A stretch of DNA of 64,000 nt from contig NZ_CP070969.1 in the NCBI RefSeq assembly GCF_017086365.1, forward strand, positions 3,534,001-3,598,000, read 5' to 3'. The translations under genes were made by a program, and so were the position numbers. Below are positions 18,343 through 26,661 of this stretch, in pieces (within the stretch, counting starts at the first letter, position 1; every line of letters begins with the position of its first letter). Under the pieces are notes generated by a model. The model made no database searches, was not told the DNA's origin, and worked only from the letters and a program-made list of their open reading frames with translations. The stretch comes from Paenibacillus tianjinensis (lineage in GTDB: Bacteria; Bacillota; Bacilli; Paenibacillales; Paenibacillaceae).

Positions 18343-19098
18343 ATGAACCCGATACGGCGACACGAGATGATTATGGAAGTAATGCTGAACCAGAAAGATG
18401 TAACGGTGAACGAGCTGAGCGAGAAACTCCAGGTAAGCGGTAAAACCATCCGCGAGGACTTAAGCAAGCTGGAGGAGCAGGGACTTATTATGCGTGTGCA
18501 TGGCGGTGCGGTGCTGGCACAAAGCGATCAGTTTGGCATTCTGCCCGTAAAGAACCCGTTGGATAAATACTCCGACGAGAAAACGGAGATTGCTCTGCGC
18601 GCCATCACCCATATCGAAGAGGATGACATCATTGCCCTGGACGGCGGAAGCACTACGCTGGAAATAGCCCGGCGGCTGGATAATATGCCTCTAACGGTTG
18701 TTACTAATGATGTATATATCATCAGCGAACTGGTTCCCAAAGATAACATCCGTCTGGTCGTTCCAGGGGGGTACCGTGTCCGCAATATGCTGGCCGGTCC
18801 CGAAGCCGTTACCTACGTGCGAAAGTTAAATATAGAAAAAGCATTTTTGTCGGCTACAGCCGTGCATATCGAGCATGGACTGTCAATTTACACCGGAGAC
18901 TTAATTGATTTCAAGCAGGCACTTGTTACCACTGCCCGCAAGGTGTTCGCCGTTTGCGACCACCACAAATTCGGGCATACCGCGCTGCGCACCTTCGCTT
19001 CATTACAGGAAGTCGATGTGCTGCTTACAGACAGCGGTCTTATACCCGAAACGGTAGAACAGTTCCGCAGTGCAGGCATCAACATTGAAGTCGGTTAA
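18343..19098 (+). CDS. DeoR/GlpR-type transcriptional regulator
   Basis: The 251-residue protein has an N-terminal winged helix (RRHEMIMEVMLNQKDVTVNELSEKL, then VSGKTIREDLSKLEEQGLI at about 32-49) and the family signature RVHGGAVL. The C-terminal DeoRC sugar-phosphate sensor includes DGGSTT at 100-105 and VVTNDVYI. It lies between kduI and kduD in one transcription unit (34 and 30 bases from its neighbours), so it most likely controls this operon in response to a ketodeoxy-uronate intermediate such as KDG or KDG-phosphate. Autoregulation is inferred from position. Confidence 0.93.
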   Translation: MNPIRRHEMIMEVMLNQKDVTVNELSEKLQVSGKTIREDLSKLEEQGLIMRVHGGAVLAQSDQFGILPVKNPLDKYSDEKTEIALRAITHIEEDDIIALDGGSTTLEIARRLDNMPLTVVTNDVYIISELVPKDNIRLVVPGGYRVRNMLAGPEAVTYVRKLNIEKAFLSATAVHIEHGLSIYTGDLIDFKQALVTTARKVFAVCDHHKFGHTALRTFASLQEVDVLLTDSGLIPETVEQFRSAGINIEVG

Positions 19099-19128
19099 AC
19101 ATTACTGGAATTAAAAGGAGCGATTTTT

Positions 19129-19884
19129 ATGTCATCATTATTCAGTTTGGCAGGCAAAACAGCAATCGTAACCGGAGCAGGACAAGGTTTGGGTCAAGGC
19201 ATTCTGCTGGCCTTTGCGGAAGCAGGTGCCGACGTGGTCTCCATTTCCCTGAACAGCAGTGAAGAATCCGTAAAAGCGGCTGAAGCTTACGGCGTAAAAG
19301 CGCTTGGCATCGAAGCTGACCTAAGTGATCACAGCAAACTGCAAGAAGTGTTTGACCAAGCGCTGGAATTGAACGGCCAAGTTGATATTCTCGTTAACTG
19401 CGCCGGTATGATCCGCCGTACTCCCGCCAAAGACCACAGTGAAAAAGACTGGTTCGATGTCATCAACCTCAACCAGAACACCGTGTTCCTGCTGTCGCAA
19501 ATCGCCGGCCGCCACTTCCTGGAAAGAGGAACGGGTAAAATCATCAACATCTGCTCTATGCTGTCCTACCAGGGCGGGATCAACGTTCCTGGCTACACAG
19601 CAAGTAAACATGCTGTTGCCGGTCTGACCAAAGCCTTCGCTAATGAATGGGCACAATACGGCCTGAACGTTAACGCTATTGCTCCAGGCTATATGGCAAC
19701 GGAAAATACAGCACCGATCCGTGCTGACCAGAGCCGCTCCGACTCCATCCTCGACCGTATCCCTGCAGGTCGCTGGGGAACTGCCGAAGACGTTAAAGGC
19801 CCTGCTGTATTCCTGGCTTCCGCGGCTTCCGATTACCTGAATGGTCACGTACTGGCTGTAGACGGCGGATGGCTGGCTAGATAA
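19129..19884 (+). CDS. kduD: 2-dehydro-3-deoxy-D-gluconate 5-dehydrogenase (SDR)
   Basis: KduD reduces DKII to 2-keto-3-deoxygluconate with NADH, the step after KduI. The 251 residues match the family. The Rossmann loop TGAGQGLGQG lies at 15-24, NCAG at 90-93, and the catalytic triad is S143, Y156 and K160 in GYTASKHAVAG. The C-terminal VLAVDGGWLAR is typical of KduD. A ribosome site AAAAGGAG precedes the ATG. It is the last gene of the operon, with a strong terminator 40 bases after the stop. The kdgK and kdgA genes needed further down the pathway are not in this window. Confidence 0.94.
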   Translation: MSSLFSLAGKTAIVTGAGQGLGQGILLAFAEAGADVVSISLNSSEESVKAAEAYGVKALGIEADLSDHSKLQEVFDQALELNGQVDILVNCAGMIRRTPAKDHSEKDWFDVINLNQNTVFLLSQIAGRHFLERGTGKIINICSMLSYQGGINVPGYTASKHAVAGLTKAFANEWAQYGLNVNAIAPGYMATENTAPIRADQSRSDSILDRIPAGRWGTAEDVKGPAVFLASAASDYLNGHVLAVDGGWLAR

Positions 19885-19923
19885 GATTTTCTTTTCCTCC
19901 GTTAAATACAAATGAATTCACTT

Positions 19924-19957
19924 CACCCGGGCGCCTCAGGTATCCGGGTGTTTTTTT
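19924..19957 (+). terminator. Terminator of the kduI-deoR-kduD operon
   Basis: The stem CACCCGG / CCGGGTG (7 bp, 13-base loop) is followed by seven T, 40 bases after the kduD stop. Confidence 0.85.
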
Positions 19958-20031
19958 GTACATAAGCTTACCTGCCATGCGTCGTTTCAATCTAAGTTAG
20001 TCTACAACTAAAGTTAATATAATCAGCACAA

Positions 20032-20088
20032 AGAAACCGTTCCTCAGCCAATGTGCACTCTTGCCCATCTTCCTGATTAACGGTTTCT
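20032..20088 (-). terminator. Hairpin after the frameshifted hypothetical gene
   Basis: Ten-bp perfect arms AGAAACCGTT / AACGGTTTCT enclose about 37 bases. On the minus strand TTTG follows. It sits 24 bases after the stop of the broken gene. The large loop makes it a weak terminator candidate. Confidence 0.4.
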
Positions 20089-20111
20089 AAGCACACGGCT
20101 CTCAAGCATTT

Positions 20112-20629
20112 TCACGCCAGTTCCACAAATTCACCCGGGTGAGCACGGATATAAACCGCGATGGCTTTTAAGCTCAGCCCGGACAGCTGCCCGAAGCGTT
20201 CGTATAACCCTCCGATCTGTCCGGCCAGCTCTTGATCCTGCTCCATATCATTGAATGCAGCCTCACTCCACTGCAGCCCCAGCCTGTCGTTCCGCAGTTC
20301 CAGCATCCCTCTGGTCTCCTCCAGCAGCCGAATCATTCCAGTATCCTCAAAGAACAATAACCCTTCCTGAACTCCGCTCCAATAGCCGGGGGTATCCAGC
20401 ATATAGGAAATCCAGGCATAATACTCCGCTGCGGATTTATGGGCGTGATCTAGAATACCCGGAACGTACAAAGCGCCTTCTGCCCCTTGCTGAGCTGAGC
20501 AATCGGCTCTGCTTTGACTTCAGGCGATTTGCCGCGGATAAGCCCAAACGCCGGTTCCATACAGTACCACCCCAGCCGCTCATCACTTAAAGTCTGAAAC
20601 GTAACAGAATCCATCTTGGCCCGATGCAT
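20112..20629 (-). pseudogene. Hypothetical protein gene with one frameshift
   Basis: The 5' part starts at ATG 20629, seven bases after GGAG, and encodes MHRAKMDSVTFQTLSDERLG and on to AQLSKGQKAL. It then leaves frame at about 20468-20472 and stops at 20450. In the next frame the sequence continues as DHAHKSAAEYYAWISYMLD and runs for about 115 codons to 20112. Joined, the gene would encode about 170 residues of an acidic, helical cytoplasmic protein that I do not recognise. A single-base indel explains the break. It could be a real mutation or a sequencing error. Confidence 0.6.
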
Positions 20630-20681
20630 ATCACCGCTCCTATATTCATTTACCTACAGAATCTAATGTGATGCGTGCTCA

Positions 20682-21764
20682 TCAGTCCATATACAGCAGC
20701 ACTGTTCGAATCTGCTCTGCCGCCCGTTTATTCTGTTGATCCAGCGGGTCCAGTGAAATATTGCCGGTAATAATGATCAGCCCTTGATAATAGTAAATTT
20801 GTTTCTGGAATATATTCATCACGGCTCTGAGCGGTACAAAGGTCCGCCCATTTCGGATCTCAACCTTCGGAATGAAGGTCTTCTGATTATGATATTGCAC
20901 GGTGGCTTCCAGCTTCTTGGCATTGACGCTAATTGAAGCACCGAACTTTGCGGCAATAAATTTCAGGGGAACCATCGTTGTACCTTCCCTGAGGTAGGGC
21001 ACCACACTCGAATTAGCAGGATCAATCGCAGACTTATTGCCTTTAACCAGCACAACAGAATGTCCGATCTCCAGTACTACAGCATCCTGCAGAATATCAT
21101 CCACTAAGTCATTCACGGCCGGCTGCCCGATACTCTGGCACGAACTTCCCTTATAAAGGACCATATAGTCGGTAATGATATCTATCGCTTCTTGTCGCAT
21201 ATCCTTGGTCAGCTTCGTATCGTTAAGCACCTGCTCCGTTATGACCCAGCTGCAGTCCATATTCTGCTGCGATTCCGCCAAGGCTTGGATCAAGGCAACC
21301 GTCAGGCTGTCCGGCAATGCCTTCTGCGCTGCGGTAATCCAGGTGATATCCGGGTCCAGATAATGGTCCAGCACCTTAAGGTAGCCGATAACAAATATCT
21401 CTGGCGCACTAAGCTTAGACTTGTCTAATGCCGCGGTTGATTTGCCGTATACCAGCTGCGCATATTCCTCCGCATGCTCTTTATCCGACCAGCTAATATC
21501 GGCATACAGAGCATTCATTACAGCTGCTTTCTCATCCAGCGGATGGTTAGGGGATGCCAAAAACTCTGCTACAGTGCGGCTTAACCCGTTTTTCTGGGCG
21601 CCGGCTACGATATCCACATCCAGATAGGCCTTATAAATGGCAGTTGATGTAACGGGAGAATCCGCGTGAACAAGCGGAGTCCCCTTTCCCAGAAACAGGC
21701 CTGACATGATCAATGATACCGCGATGACCAGTTTGCTAAGACGGGAGTTCAACAGTGTGTTCAT
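20682..21764 (-). CDS. Secreted copper amine oxidase N-terminal (stalk) domain protein
   Basis: ATG 21764 is seven bases from GGAGG, while the ATG at 21770 is too close to that site. The 360-residue product has a signal peptide (LSKLVIAVSLIMSGLFLGKG, cleavage near VHADS). A helical region of about 190 residues follows, with DPDITWITAAQKALPDS. The C-terminal third holds the repeat seen in Paenibacillus 'copper amine oxidase-like' domains: VPYLREGTTMVPLKFIAAKF and IRNGRTFVPLRAVMNIF. These domains bind at the cell surface and carry no oxidase activity. The gene is divergent from the NUDIX gene, with about 70 bases between the two starts. Confidence 0.85.
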   Translation of the reverse strand: MNTLLNSRLSKLVIAVSLIMSGLFLGKGTPLVHADSPVTSTAIYKAYLDVDIVAGAQKNGLSRTVAEFLASPNHPLDEKAAVMNALYADISWSDKEHAEEYAQLVYGKSTAALDKSKLSAPEIFVIGYLKVLDHYLDPDITWITAAQKALPDSLTVALIQALAESQQNMDCSWVITEQVLNDTKLTKDMRQEAIDIITDYMVLYKGSSCQSIGQPAVNDLVDDILQDAVVLEIGHSVVLVKGNKSAIDPANSSVVPYLREGTTMVPLKFIAAKFGASISVNAKKLEATVQYHNQKTFIPKVEIRNGRTFVPLRAVMNIFQKQIYYYQGLIIITGNISLDPLDQQNKRAAEQIRTVLLYMD

Positions 21765-21834
21765 ATACATTCCTCCTTATGCTATATTTAGCTGACGTGG
21801 TACAAAGATGTGCTTTTATAAAGGGGGTTTAAGC

Positions 21835-22455
21835 ATGAGTGAAGAAATTCTAACTACCTTTGATGATCATGGCAATGTTACCGGTGCTGCCTCCCGCGAT
21901 GAGGTGCACCGTCTGGGGCTGTGGCATGAGACCTTTCACTGCTGGTTTGTCGGCCAGGGTCCTGAGGGCTTATCCGTTTACCTACAGCTGCGCAGTGAGC
22001 AGAAGCGGGACTATGCGGGGCTGCTGGATATTACCGCAGCCGGACATTTGCTGGCCCATGAGGTTCCGGAGGACGGTATACGCGAAGTACAGGAAGAGCT
22101 GGGTATTCTGGTGACTTATCTGGAGCTGATTCCGCTCGGGATCATTCCATATACGATGGATAAGGAAGGTTTCCTCGACCGTGAACGGGCCCATGTGTTC
22201 TTGCACAAGAACACTCTGCCTTTGGAAGCCTTCAGCCTGCAGCAAGAGGAAGTAGCCGGAATCGTGATCGCCAGCTTTGCAGACTTCTGCAAGCTCTGGG
22301 GAGGCGAAGCGGCGTCCATCCGTATTCGCGGCTATCGGATGGACGGGCACACACGGAACCCTATCGACGAGCTGGCCGATATCAGCCGCTTTGTCCCCCA
22401 TGAGGCAAGCTACTATTTGCAGATCATTGCAGGTATTTCCGCCACTTTTGCTTAA
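21835..22455 (+). CDS. NUDIX hydrolase
   Basis: I start at ATG 21835 behind AAAGGGGG, nine codons inside the open frame; this gives MSEEILTTFDDHGNVTG and 206 residues. The NUDIX box reads G-HLLAH-E then REVQEELGI at about residues 65-87, with all metal-binding Glu residues present. The fold starts with an IPP-isomerase-like HxTFHCWFVG segment, so the substrate may be an isopentenyl-diphosphate-like or nucleoside-diphosphate compound. The family is broad and the true substrate cannot be read from the sequence. It is monocistronic as far as can be seen. Confidence 0.9.
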   Translation: MSEEILTTFDDHGNVTGAASRDEVHRLGLWHETFHCWFVGQGPEGLSVYLQLRSEQKRDYAGLLDITAAGHLLAHEVPEDGIREVQEELGILVTYLELIPLGIIPYTMDKEGFLDRERAHVFLHKNTLPLEAFSLQQEEVAGIVIASFADFCKLWGGEAASIRIRGYRMDGHTRNPIDELADISRFVPHEASYYLQIIAGISATFA

Positions 22456-22498
22456 TTATACCAAATTACGTACTGGATGATGGAGATTTCAATGACCA

Positions 22499-22774
22499 AA
22501 ACGCCTGATCTCGGCCACATTGGTCCCGCTCTTCCAGCACAGCGTGAACAGCAAGCAGCTGCCAAAAGTATTATCCGCACAGGCGGCAACCCTCCATCTG
22601 TTCTTCTCCATCTCGCTGCTTGGCATGGCCTGGGCGGCGGAAACCTTCGGCATTGTGAAGCTGTATGTCTTTGCCGCCTGCCTGACCTGCTCGGCCGTTG
22701 TCGTCGGGATTATATATGCTAAATCTCTGCGGAACGTCGAAGAGAGTTCCTCCAGAAATGAACAGACTCATTAA
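22499..22774 (+). pseudogene. C-terminal remnant of a membrane transporter (MFS-like)
   Basis: The frame between a stop at 22496-22498 and the stop at 22772-22774 encodes about 91 residues. They comprise a polar segment (LFQHSVNSKQLPKVLS) followed by two hydrophobic helices (LHLFFSISLLGMAWAAETFGI and YVFAACLTCSAVVVGIIYAK) and a short charged tail. There is no ATG before the first helix and no ribosome site. This looks like the last two helices of a major-facilitator transporter whose front part is lost. The family call is weak. Confidence 0.4.
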
Positions 22775-22808
22775 TCGGGCTTCAGGAGAATCATCCGCTC
22801 CAAATGAC

Positions 22809-22846
22809 AAAAAGGGCTATTGCTATCTGAAGCAATGGCCCTTTTT
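22809..22846. terminator. Bidirectional terminator
   Basis: A 15-bp stem AAAAAGGGCTATTGC / GCAATGGCCCTTTTT (one G-U pair) with an 8-base loop carries T runs on both strands. It lies between the transporter remnant on the plus strand and the convergent FlxA-like gene. Confidence 0.85.
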
Positions 22847-22856
22847 ATGGATGAAG

Positions 22857-23234
22857 TTAAATCAGTGCGTTGAAATGGCCCTCCGAGTCCACTGTAGCCG
22901 TCCGGGGATCGGATAGACCGATGCCCTTAAAGCCCCCCTTACCTAAAGTCTTCCAGATTGGGGGCTGATCCTGCAGGGAAGCGGATACCACATCAACTGA
23001 TGTGCTGCTCCCAATTTTTCTCGTGAGCTGGGCCTCTAACAGCCGGATTTGCCGCTGAAGCTGCTCCCGGCGGTTAATTGTCTGTACCTCATCGCTCTGC
23101 GCCGCATTCACCTTGTCCAGCTCCATCATCAGCCGGTCGCGTTGCTTCTCCAGGGAACTGACATCACTCTGAGTACCGCCATAGGCGGCAATGGCCTGCA
23201 CCGAGCTGATTCCGGATAATGCTTGTGATATCAT
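22857..23234 (-). CDS. FlxA-like family protein, copy 1
   Basis: I start at ATG 23234 behind GGAGGGGAG, which gives MISQALSGISSVQAIAAYGG and 125 residues; the longer frame has no conserved N-terminus. A coiled-coil region (SSLEKQRDRLMMELDKV, then REQLQRQIRLLEAQL) occupies about residues 25-75, as in FlxA-like proteins. The tail ends DPRTATVDSEGHFNALI. A close paralogue lies at 28324-28704. The function of these small coiled-coil proteins in Paenibacillus is unknown; no flagellar genes are nearby. Confidence 0.8.
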   Translation of the reverse strand: MISQALSGISSVQAIAAYGGTQSDVSSLEKQRDRLMMELDKVNAAQSDEVQTINRREQLQRQIRLLEAQLTRKIGSSTSVDVVSASLQDQPPIWKTLGKGGFKGIGLSDPRTATVDSEGHFNALI

Positions 23235-23429
23235 AATCTCCCCTCCATTTCCATGACTTCTATTAATCCCTATTACCCGGCTATGCCCGCCATGACAACA
23301 TCCCAGCCGTTTCCCGGCGATAATCCTCACATAAAATATCGTTTTCCCCGTTCATAAGATGCATGAACCGCACCGAAAATTATGCTACCATAACATTTAT
23401 AACAAGCCACAATATTTGAGGTGATCGGA

Positions 23430-23489
23430 ATGTTAGAACGTTCCATGGAGAATGTAATGGAATCTGTGAAGGGAAGGAGTGATGTGTAA
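23430..23489 (+). CDS. Short ORF (19 residues) ahead of the alpha/beta hydrolase
   Basis: ATG 23430 follows GAGGTGATCGGA and opens MLERSMENVMESVKGRSDV before a stop. It ends 27 bases before the hydrolase start. It could be a leader peptide or chance. It has no homology that I recognise. Confidence 0.25.
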   Translation: MLERSMENVMESVKGRSDV

Positions 23490-23516
23490 AACAAAAAAGA
23501 AATGAGGACGATGATA

Positions 23517-24368
23517 ATGAATACAACCCATACGATTAAAAGCGATGGATTTGAACTGAATTATTGTGTTAAAGGAATTGGAAAGCCGGTTTTGGTGATA
23601 GGCAGCAGTGTTTATTATCCTCAACTATTCCCGGAAAATTTATATAATACCTTCCAGTTTATTTTTCTTGATCATAGAGGATTTGTGAAGCCGCCCCGTA
23701 TGCTGCAACCCGAAGATTATAGATTGGACAAAGTATTAGATGATATAGAGACAGCAAGACAGGCGCTTAACTTAACCCATTTTATCCTGCTAGGGCACTC
23801 AGGACATGCGTTCATGGCCTTGGAATATGCCAAGAAGTATCCCTCCCATGTCCATAAAGTGGTCTTATTAAATTCGGCACCAACAAACAGCAAGGAAAGA
23901 CAACATCAAAGTTTTGACTTTTTTAATGAAACGGCAAGTCCTGAGAGAAAAAGGCAGTTTGAGATGGACATTTCTCTGTTAGAAAGTGACATTCAGAACG
24001 ATCCTGAACGGCGATTCGTGCACATGTGTATCCGGATGGGAGCCCAGAGCTTTTATGACTATAAATTTGACGCAGCCTATCTGTGGAAGGATGTATACAC
24101 GAATATGCCAATTATCGATCATCTGTGGGGGGAAGCCTTCGGAGAATTGGATCTAATCCAATCACTCGCCAGCTTCAACAAACCCGTATTTGTCGGGTTA
24201 GGCAGGTATGATTATTCGGTAGGCCCTGTTTCACTTTGGAGTTCCGTAGATGCAACCTATGCGCACGTGAAAAAAGTTATTTTTGAGCATAGTGGTCATA
24301 ATCCGATGTTTGAGGAACCCCAAACCTTTGAGAAAGAACTGCGCCAGTGGATTCTCGAGGACATTTAA
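23517..24368 (+). CDS. Alpha/beta-fold hydrolase
   Basis: Three in-frame ATGs lie at 23502-23517. GAGG sits nine bases before the last one, giving MNTTHTIKSDGFELNYCVKG and 283 residues. The nucleophile elbow is GHSGHA (Ser about 99), the acid is probably in VGLGRYDYS, and the catalytic His is in EHSGHNPMFEEP near the C-terminus, so the triad is complete. The oxyanion region reads IGSSVYYP. It belongs to the proline-iminopeptidase/haloalkane-like group of single-domain hydrolases. It is monocistronic and the substrate is unknown. Confidence 0.9.
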   Translation: MNTTHTIKSDGFELNYCVKGIGKPVLVIGSSVYYPQLFPENLYNTFQFIFLDHRGFVKPPRMLQPEDYRLDKVLDDIETARQALNLTHFILLGHSGHAFMALEYAKKYPSHVHKVVLLNSAPTNSKERQHQSFDFFNETASPERKRQFEMDISLLESDIQNDPERRFVHMCIRMGAQSFYDYKFDAAYLWKDVYTNMPIIDHLWGEAFGELDLIQSLASFNKPVFVGLGRYDYSVGPVSLWSSVDATYAHVKKVIFEHSGHNPMFEEPQTFEKELRQWILEDI

Positions 24369-24385
24369 TGCTTTTCTGTGCATAA

Positions 24386-24411
24386 CAAAAAGAACAGCCT
24401 GCTGGCTGTTC
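24386..24411 (-). terminator. Terminator of the collagen-like gene
   Basis: A 9-bp perfect stem AGAACAGCC / GGCTGTTCT with a 3-base loop is followed on the minus strand by TTTTTG. It is 13 bases after the collagen-like stop. Confidence 0.8.
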
Positions 24412-24423
24412 TCTTACGCTGCC

Positions 24424-24810
24424 CTAGAAGCAGGTGAACGAGCGGATCCGGTTCAAATCAATGCCAAAGTAACCCCAGAAAAACCCAAACCATCTGAACC
24501 CTGCAACAGAATTGCGCCCGACAAATACCGGGAAGAACCAGAATTGCTCGCCGTTGTTCAGCCAAATATAGGTGTTGCGGAACAGGCAGGGTCTGATACC
24601 GCCGGGGTCAACGGCATATGTGGTGACTGACATTTGCGGTACGAATTGCGGCGGCGGAGCCGTCGGCGCTTGAACGCCCCCCGGTGCACCTCCCGGAGTT
24701 CCGGGAAATCCGCCTGGCCCTCCCGGTCCTCCTGGTCCTCCGGGTCCACCTGGTCCGCCCGGAAATCCCGGAAATCCTCCGCCGGGTCCCGGTGTTGGAA
24801 AAAATCCCAT
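24424..24810 (-). CDS. Collagen-like glycine-repeat protein
   Basis: The 128-residue protein starts at ATG 24810 behind GGAGCGAT. Residues about 9-48 are a run of Gly-X-Y triplets (mostly GGP/GPG), followed by a Pro-rich linker. A compact aromatic C-terminal domain of about 65 residues follows: GIRPCLFRNTYIWLNNGEQF, then FWFFPVFVGRNSVAGFRW, ending SFTCF. The two Cys residues may pair. Similar short collagen-like proteins with this C-terminal domain occur in Paenibacillus and are suspected spore-surface or secreted proteins, but no signal peptide is present. The GC-rich triplet tract is prone to slippage. Confidence 0.8.
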   Translation of the reverse strand: MGFFPTPGPGGGFPGFPGGPGGPGGPGGPGGPGGFPGTPGGAPGGVQAPTAPPPQFVPQMSVTTYAVDPGGIRPCLFRNTYIWLNNGEQFWFFPVFVGRNSVAGFRWFGFFWGYFGIDLNRIRSFTCF

Positions 24811-24936
24811 ATGTGATCGCTCCTTTCATTGAGTAGGCATAATCATCATATGTATTCGCGGAGTAGGCGCTTGGGCGGATTCCATGGAAATGTAAATTTT
24901 CTTGAGCTGCTAACTCCTCTTTTGAGAAGAAATAAC

Positions 24937-26193
24937 TTATGTAGCTTCAACCAAGTGTGTATCCTTCCGCTTACGCCGAAAGAACGGTTTGCCCTTCGAC
25001 CAGTTGATGAACGGCTGCTCTATGACATAATAAGAGATCGTCGCCGCCGCATACGAGATTGCAACAACGGATATACTGATGCCCAGCCATCGCCACACAT
25101 CAGCGATCCCGAAATAGCGATAATCCTTAATACCGTACTTTTCGATTAGCGTAATGAACAAATAATGCCAGATATACAGGCCGAACGAAACTTTCGCAGT
25201 ATATCGGAAAAAGCGGTTATCCAGTAGGCGCCCTAGGATCAAGCTGAACGGTGCTGACAATAGCACGACCCCGAACAAAATGGCATAAGCGGGAAAGTAG
25301 TATGGTTGATGCTGGAGGCTGAAGTCAAATTCGCCCTGATGGCGCATACGCCAGATTAGCAAGCCTGCAAGCACTAAGGCGGCTGCGCCGACTACGTCAA
25401 ACAGCCCGTGCTTGCGAAGTCGCTCAATTGCAGAGCCGCGCTGCAGAATCGCGACTGTTACGCCCGCAGCAAGAATTCCGATGGTAAAGTGCCCGAAGAA
25501 ACCGATAGGATTGTAATTTGGCATCCAGTATTTCGCACCGCCGAGCTGGCCATAATCCCACCCCCTCCCATTCCCGCCAGGCGTAAACCAACGGTGTACA
25601 AATGAGTTGGCGGCCAGCGTCACTCCAAAGGCGGCGACCCAGAACAATATCGCCTTTCCGAAGGAACGACGCTTGCTGAGCATAAACAACAAAGCCATAA
25701 ATAAAGGCATAAGCATGTAACAGAATACCTCGAAGCTAATCGACCAGAATGGCCCATTCAGGTCAGACGGAAAAAAAGTGGTATAGTGGAAGCCCGACGT
25801 AAATGTAAAACCCGTTAAAATCCGCCGCCACAAGAACTCCGTAGGAATGTCCAGCCTCCATACAAGCAAAAGACAAACCAAAAACGAAACATAAAAGCCG
25901 GGCATAATTCTTGCAGCGCGGCGGACTGCATATTTTCGGATACTAGGATACACCTCATTATCCAAATACGCGTTCCAAAAGGGGAACGACAACAAAAATC
26001 CGCTTAACACGAAAAACAGGCTGACCCCGCTGTTCCCAAGCAGGACAACCGACTGCGCTTCTTGGAGCCAATGTTTTTGAGCGGGCATCGCCAGACGTTG
26101 TGACACATGATGCAGGATGACTGACAAGCAGGCGATGGCACGAACGCCATCCGCTCCTGTTAATTGGGTACTGCCTAACCTAAACTTCGACAT
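24937..26193 (-). CDS. Membrane acyltransferase, OafA/YrhL type (acyltransferase 3)
   Basis: The 418-residue protein has about ten hydrophobic helices. The family signature at the N-terminus is GVRAIACLSVILHHVSQRL, with the catalytic-type His, followed by GVSLFFVLSGFLLSFPF and a conserved Arg-rich loop RRAARIMPGFYV. Such proteins transfer acetyl or other acyl groups from the cytoplasmic side to cell-surface sugars. No sugar-nucleotide or capsule gene is adjacent, so the acceptor is unknown. The basic C-terminal tail ends KGKPFFRRKRKDT. A gap of about 470 bases separates it from pyruvate kinase. Confidence 0.93.
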   Translation of the reverse strand: MSKFRLGSTQLTGADGVRAIACLSVILHHVSQRLAMPAQKHWLQEAQSVVLLGNSGVSLFFVLSGFLLSFPFWNAYLDNEVYPSIRKYAVRRAARIMPGFYVSFLVCLLLVWRLDIPTEFLWRRILTGFTFTSGFHYTTFFPSDLNGPFWSISFEVFCYMLMPLFMALLFMLSKRRSFGKAILFWVAAFGVTLAANSFVHRWFTPGGNGRGWDYGQLGGAKYWMPNYNPIGFFGHFTIGILAAGVTVAILQRGSAIERLRKHGLFDVVGAAALVLAGLLIWRMRHQGEFDFSLQHQPYYFPAYAILFGVVLLSAPFSLILGRLLDNRFFRYTAKVSFGLYIWHYLFITLIEKYGIKDYRYFGIADVWRWLGISISVVAISYAAATISYYVIEQPFINWSKGKPFFRRKRKDTHLVEAT

Positions 26194-26518
26194 CAGCTAT
26201 ACCTCTTTTCCGAATTTGACTTCCCCGACAGATGATCCGCCCGCATAGAAAACGAAATGGCCGTGGAACCGGACAGGATAACCGAAGCTAGAACACCCTA
26301 TCTGCATGCCCGCTACTCCCCCCACTTACAATGGCTTTGTACATCAATTTCAGGTACTCCTATCTTTCCATAAATCATTGGAAAATCCTTCAAGGATTTT
26401 GCTATTCCGTAAAAGATATACCCCAGCGAAAAAAATCCTTTTCGTGGTGCATGCTAAATGATTTTGGATATTCCTAAGCCAACAAGAGTAAAATAACTCT
26501 GTCGAAGAAGGTATTACC

Positions 26519-26584
26519 ATGATAGAGAAAAGATGGTTAGCTTTTCTCCTCGTTCTCTTTCTCGTGAAGTTATTTTTCGGATGA
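26519..26584 (+). CDS. Putative 21-residue membrane peptide
   Basis: ATG 26519 follows GAAGAAGG by seven bases and opens MIEKRWLAFLLVLFLVKLFFG before a stop. The peptide is a positively charged start plus one hydrophobic helix. It lies in the otherwise empty gap 26194-26661, 78 bases upstream of pyruvate kinase on the same strand. It is too short for coding statistics. A small membrane protein or a leader peptide for pyk are both possible. Confidence 0.35.
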   Translation: MIEKRWLAFLLVLFLVKLFFG

Positions 26585-26661
26585 ATCGTTATACGTTATA
26601 GTATGAGTTAGGGAAAACTTTCACAAGATTTCAACTTGAAATATAAGGGAGAGAAAAAGCC

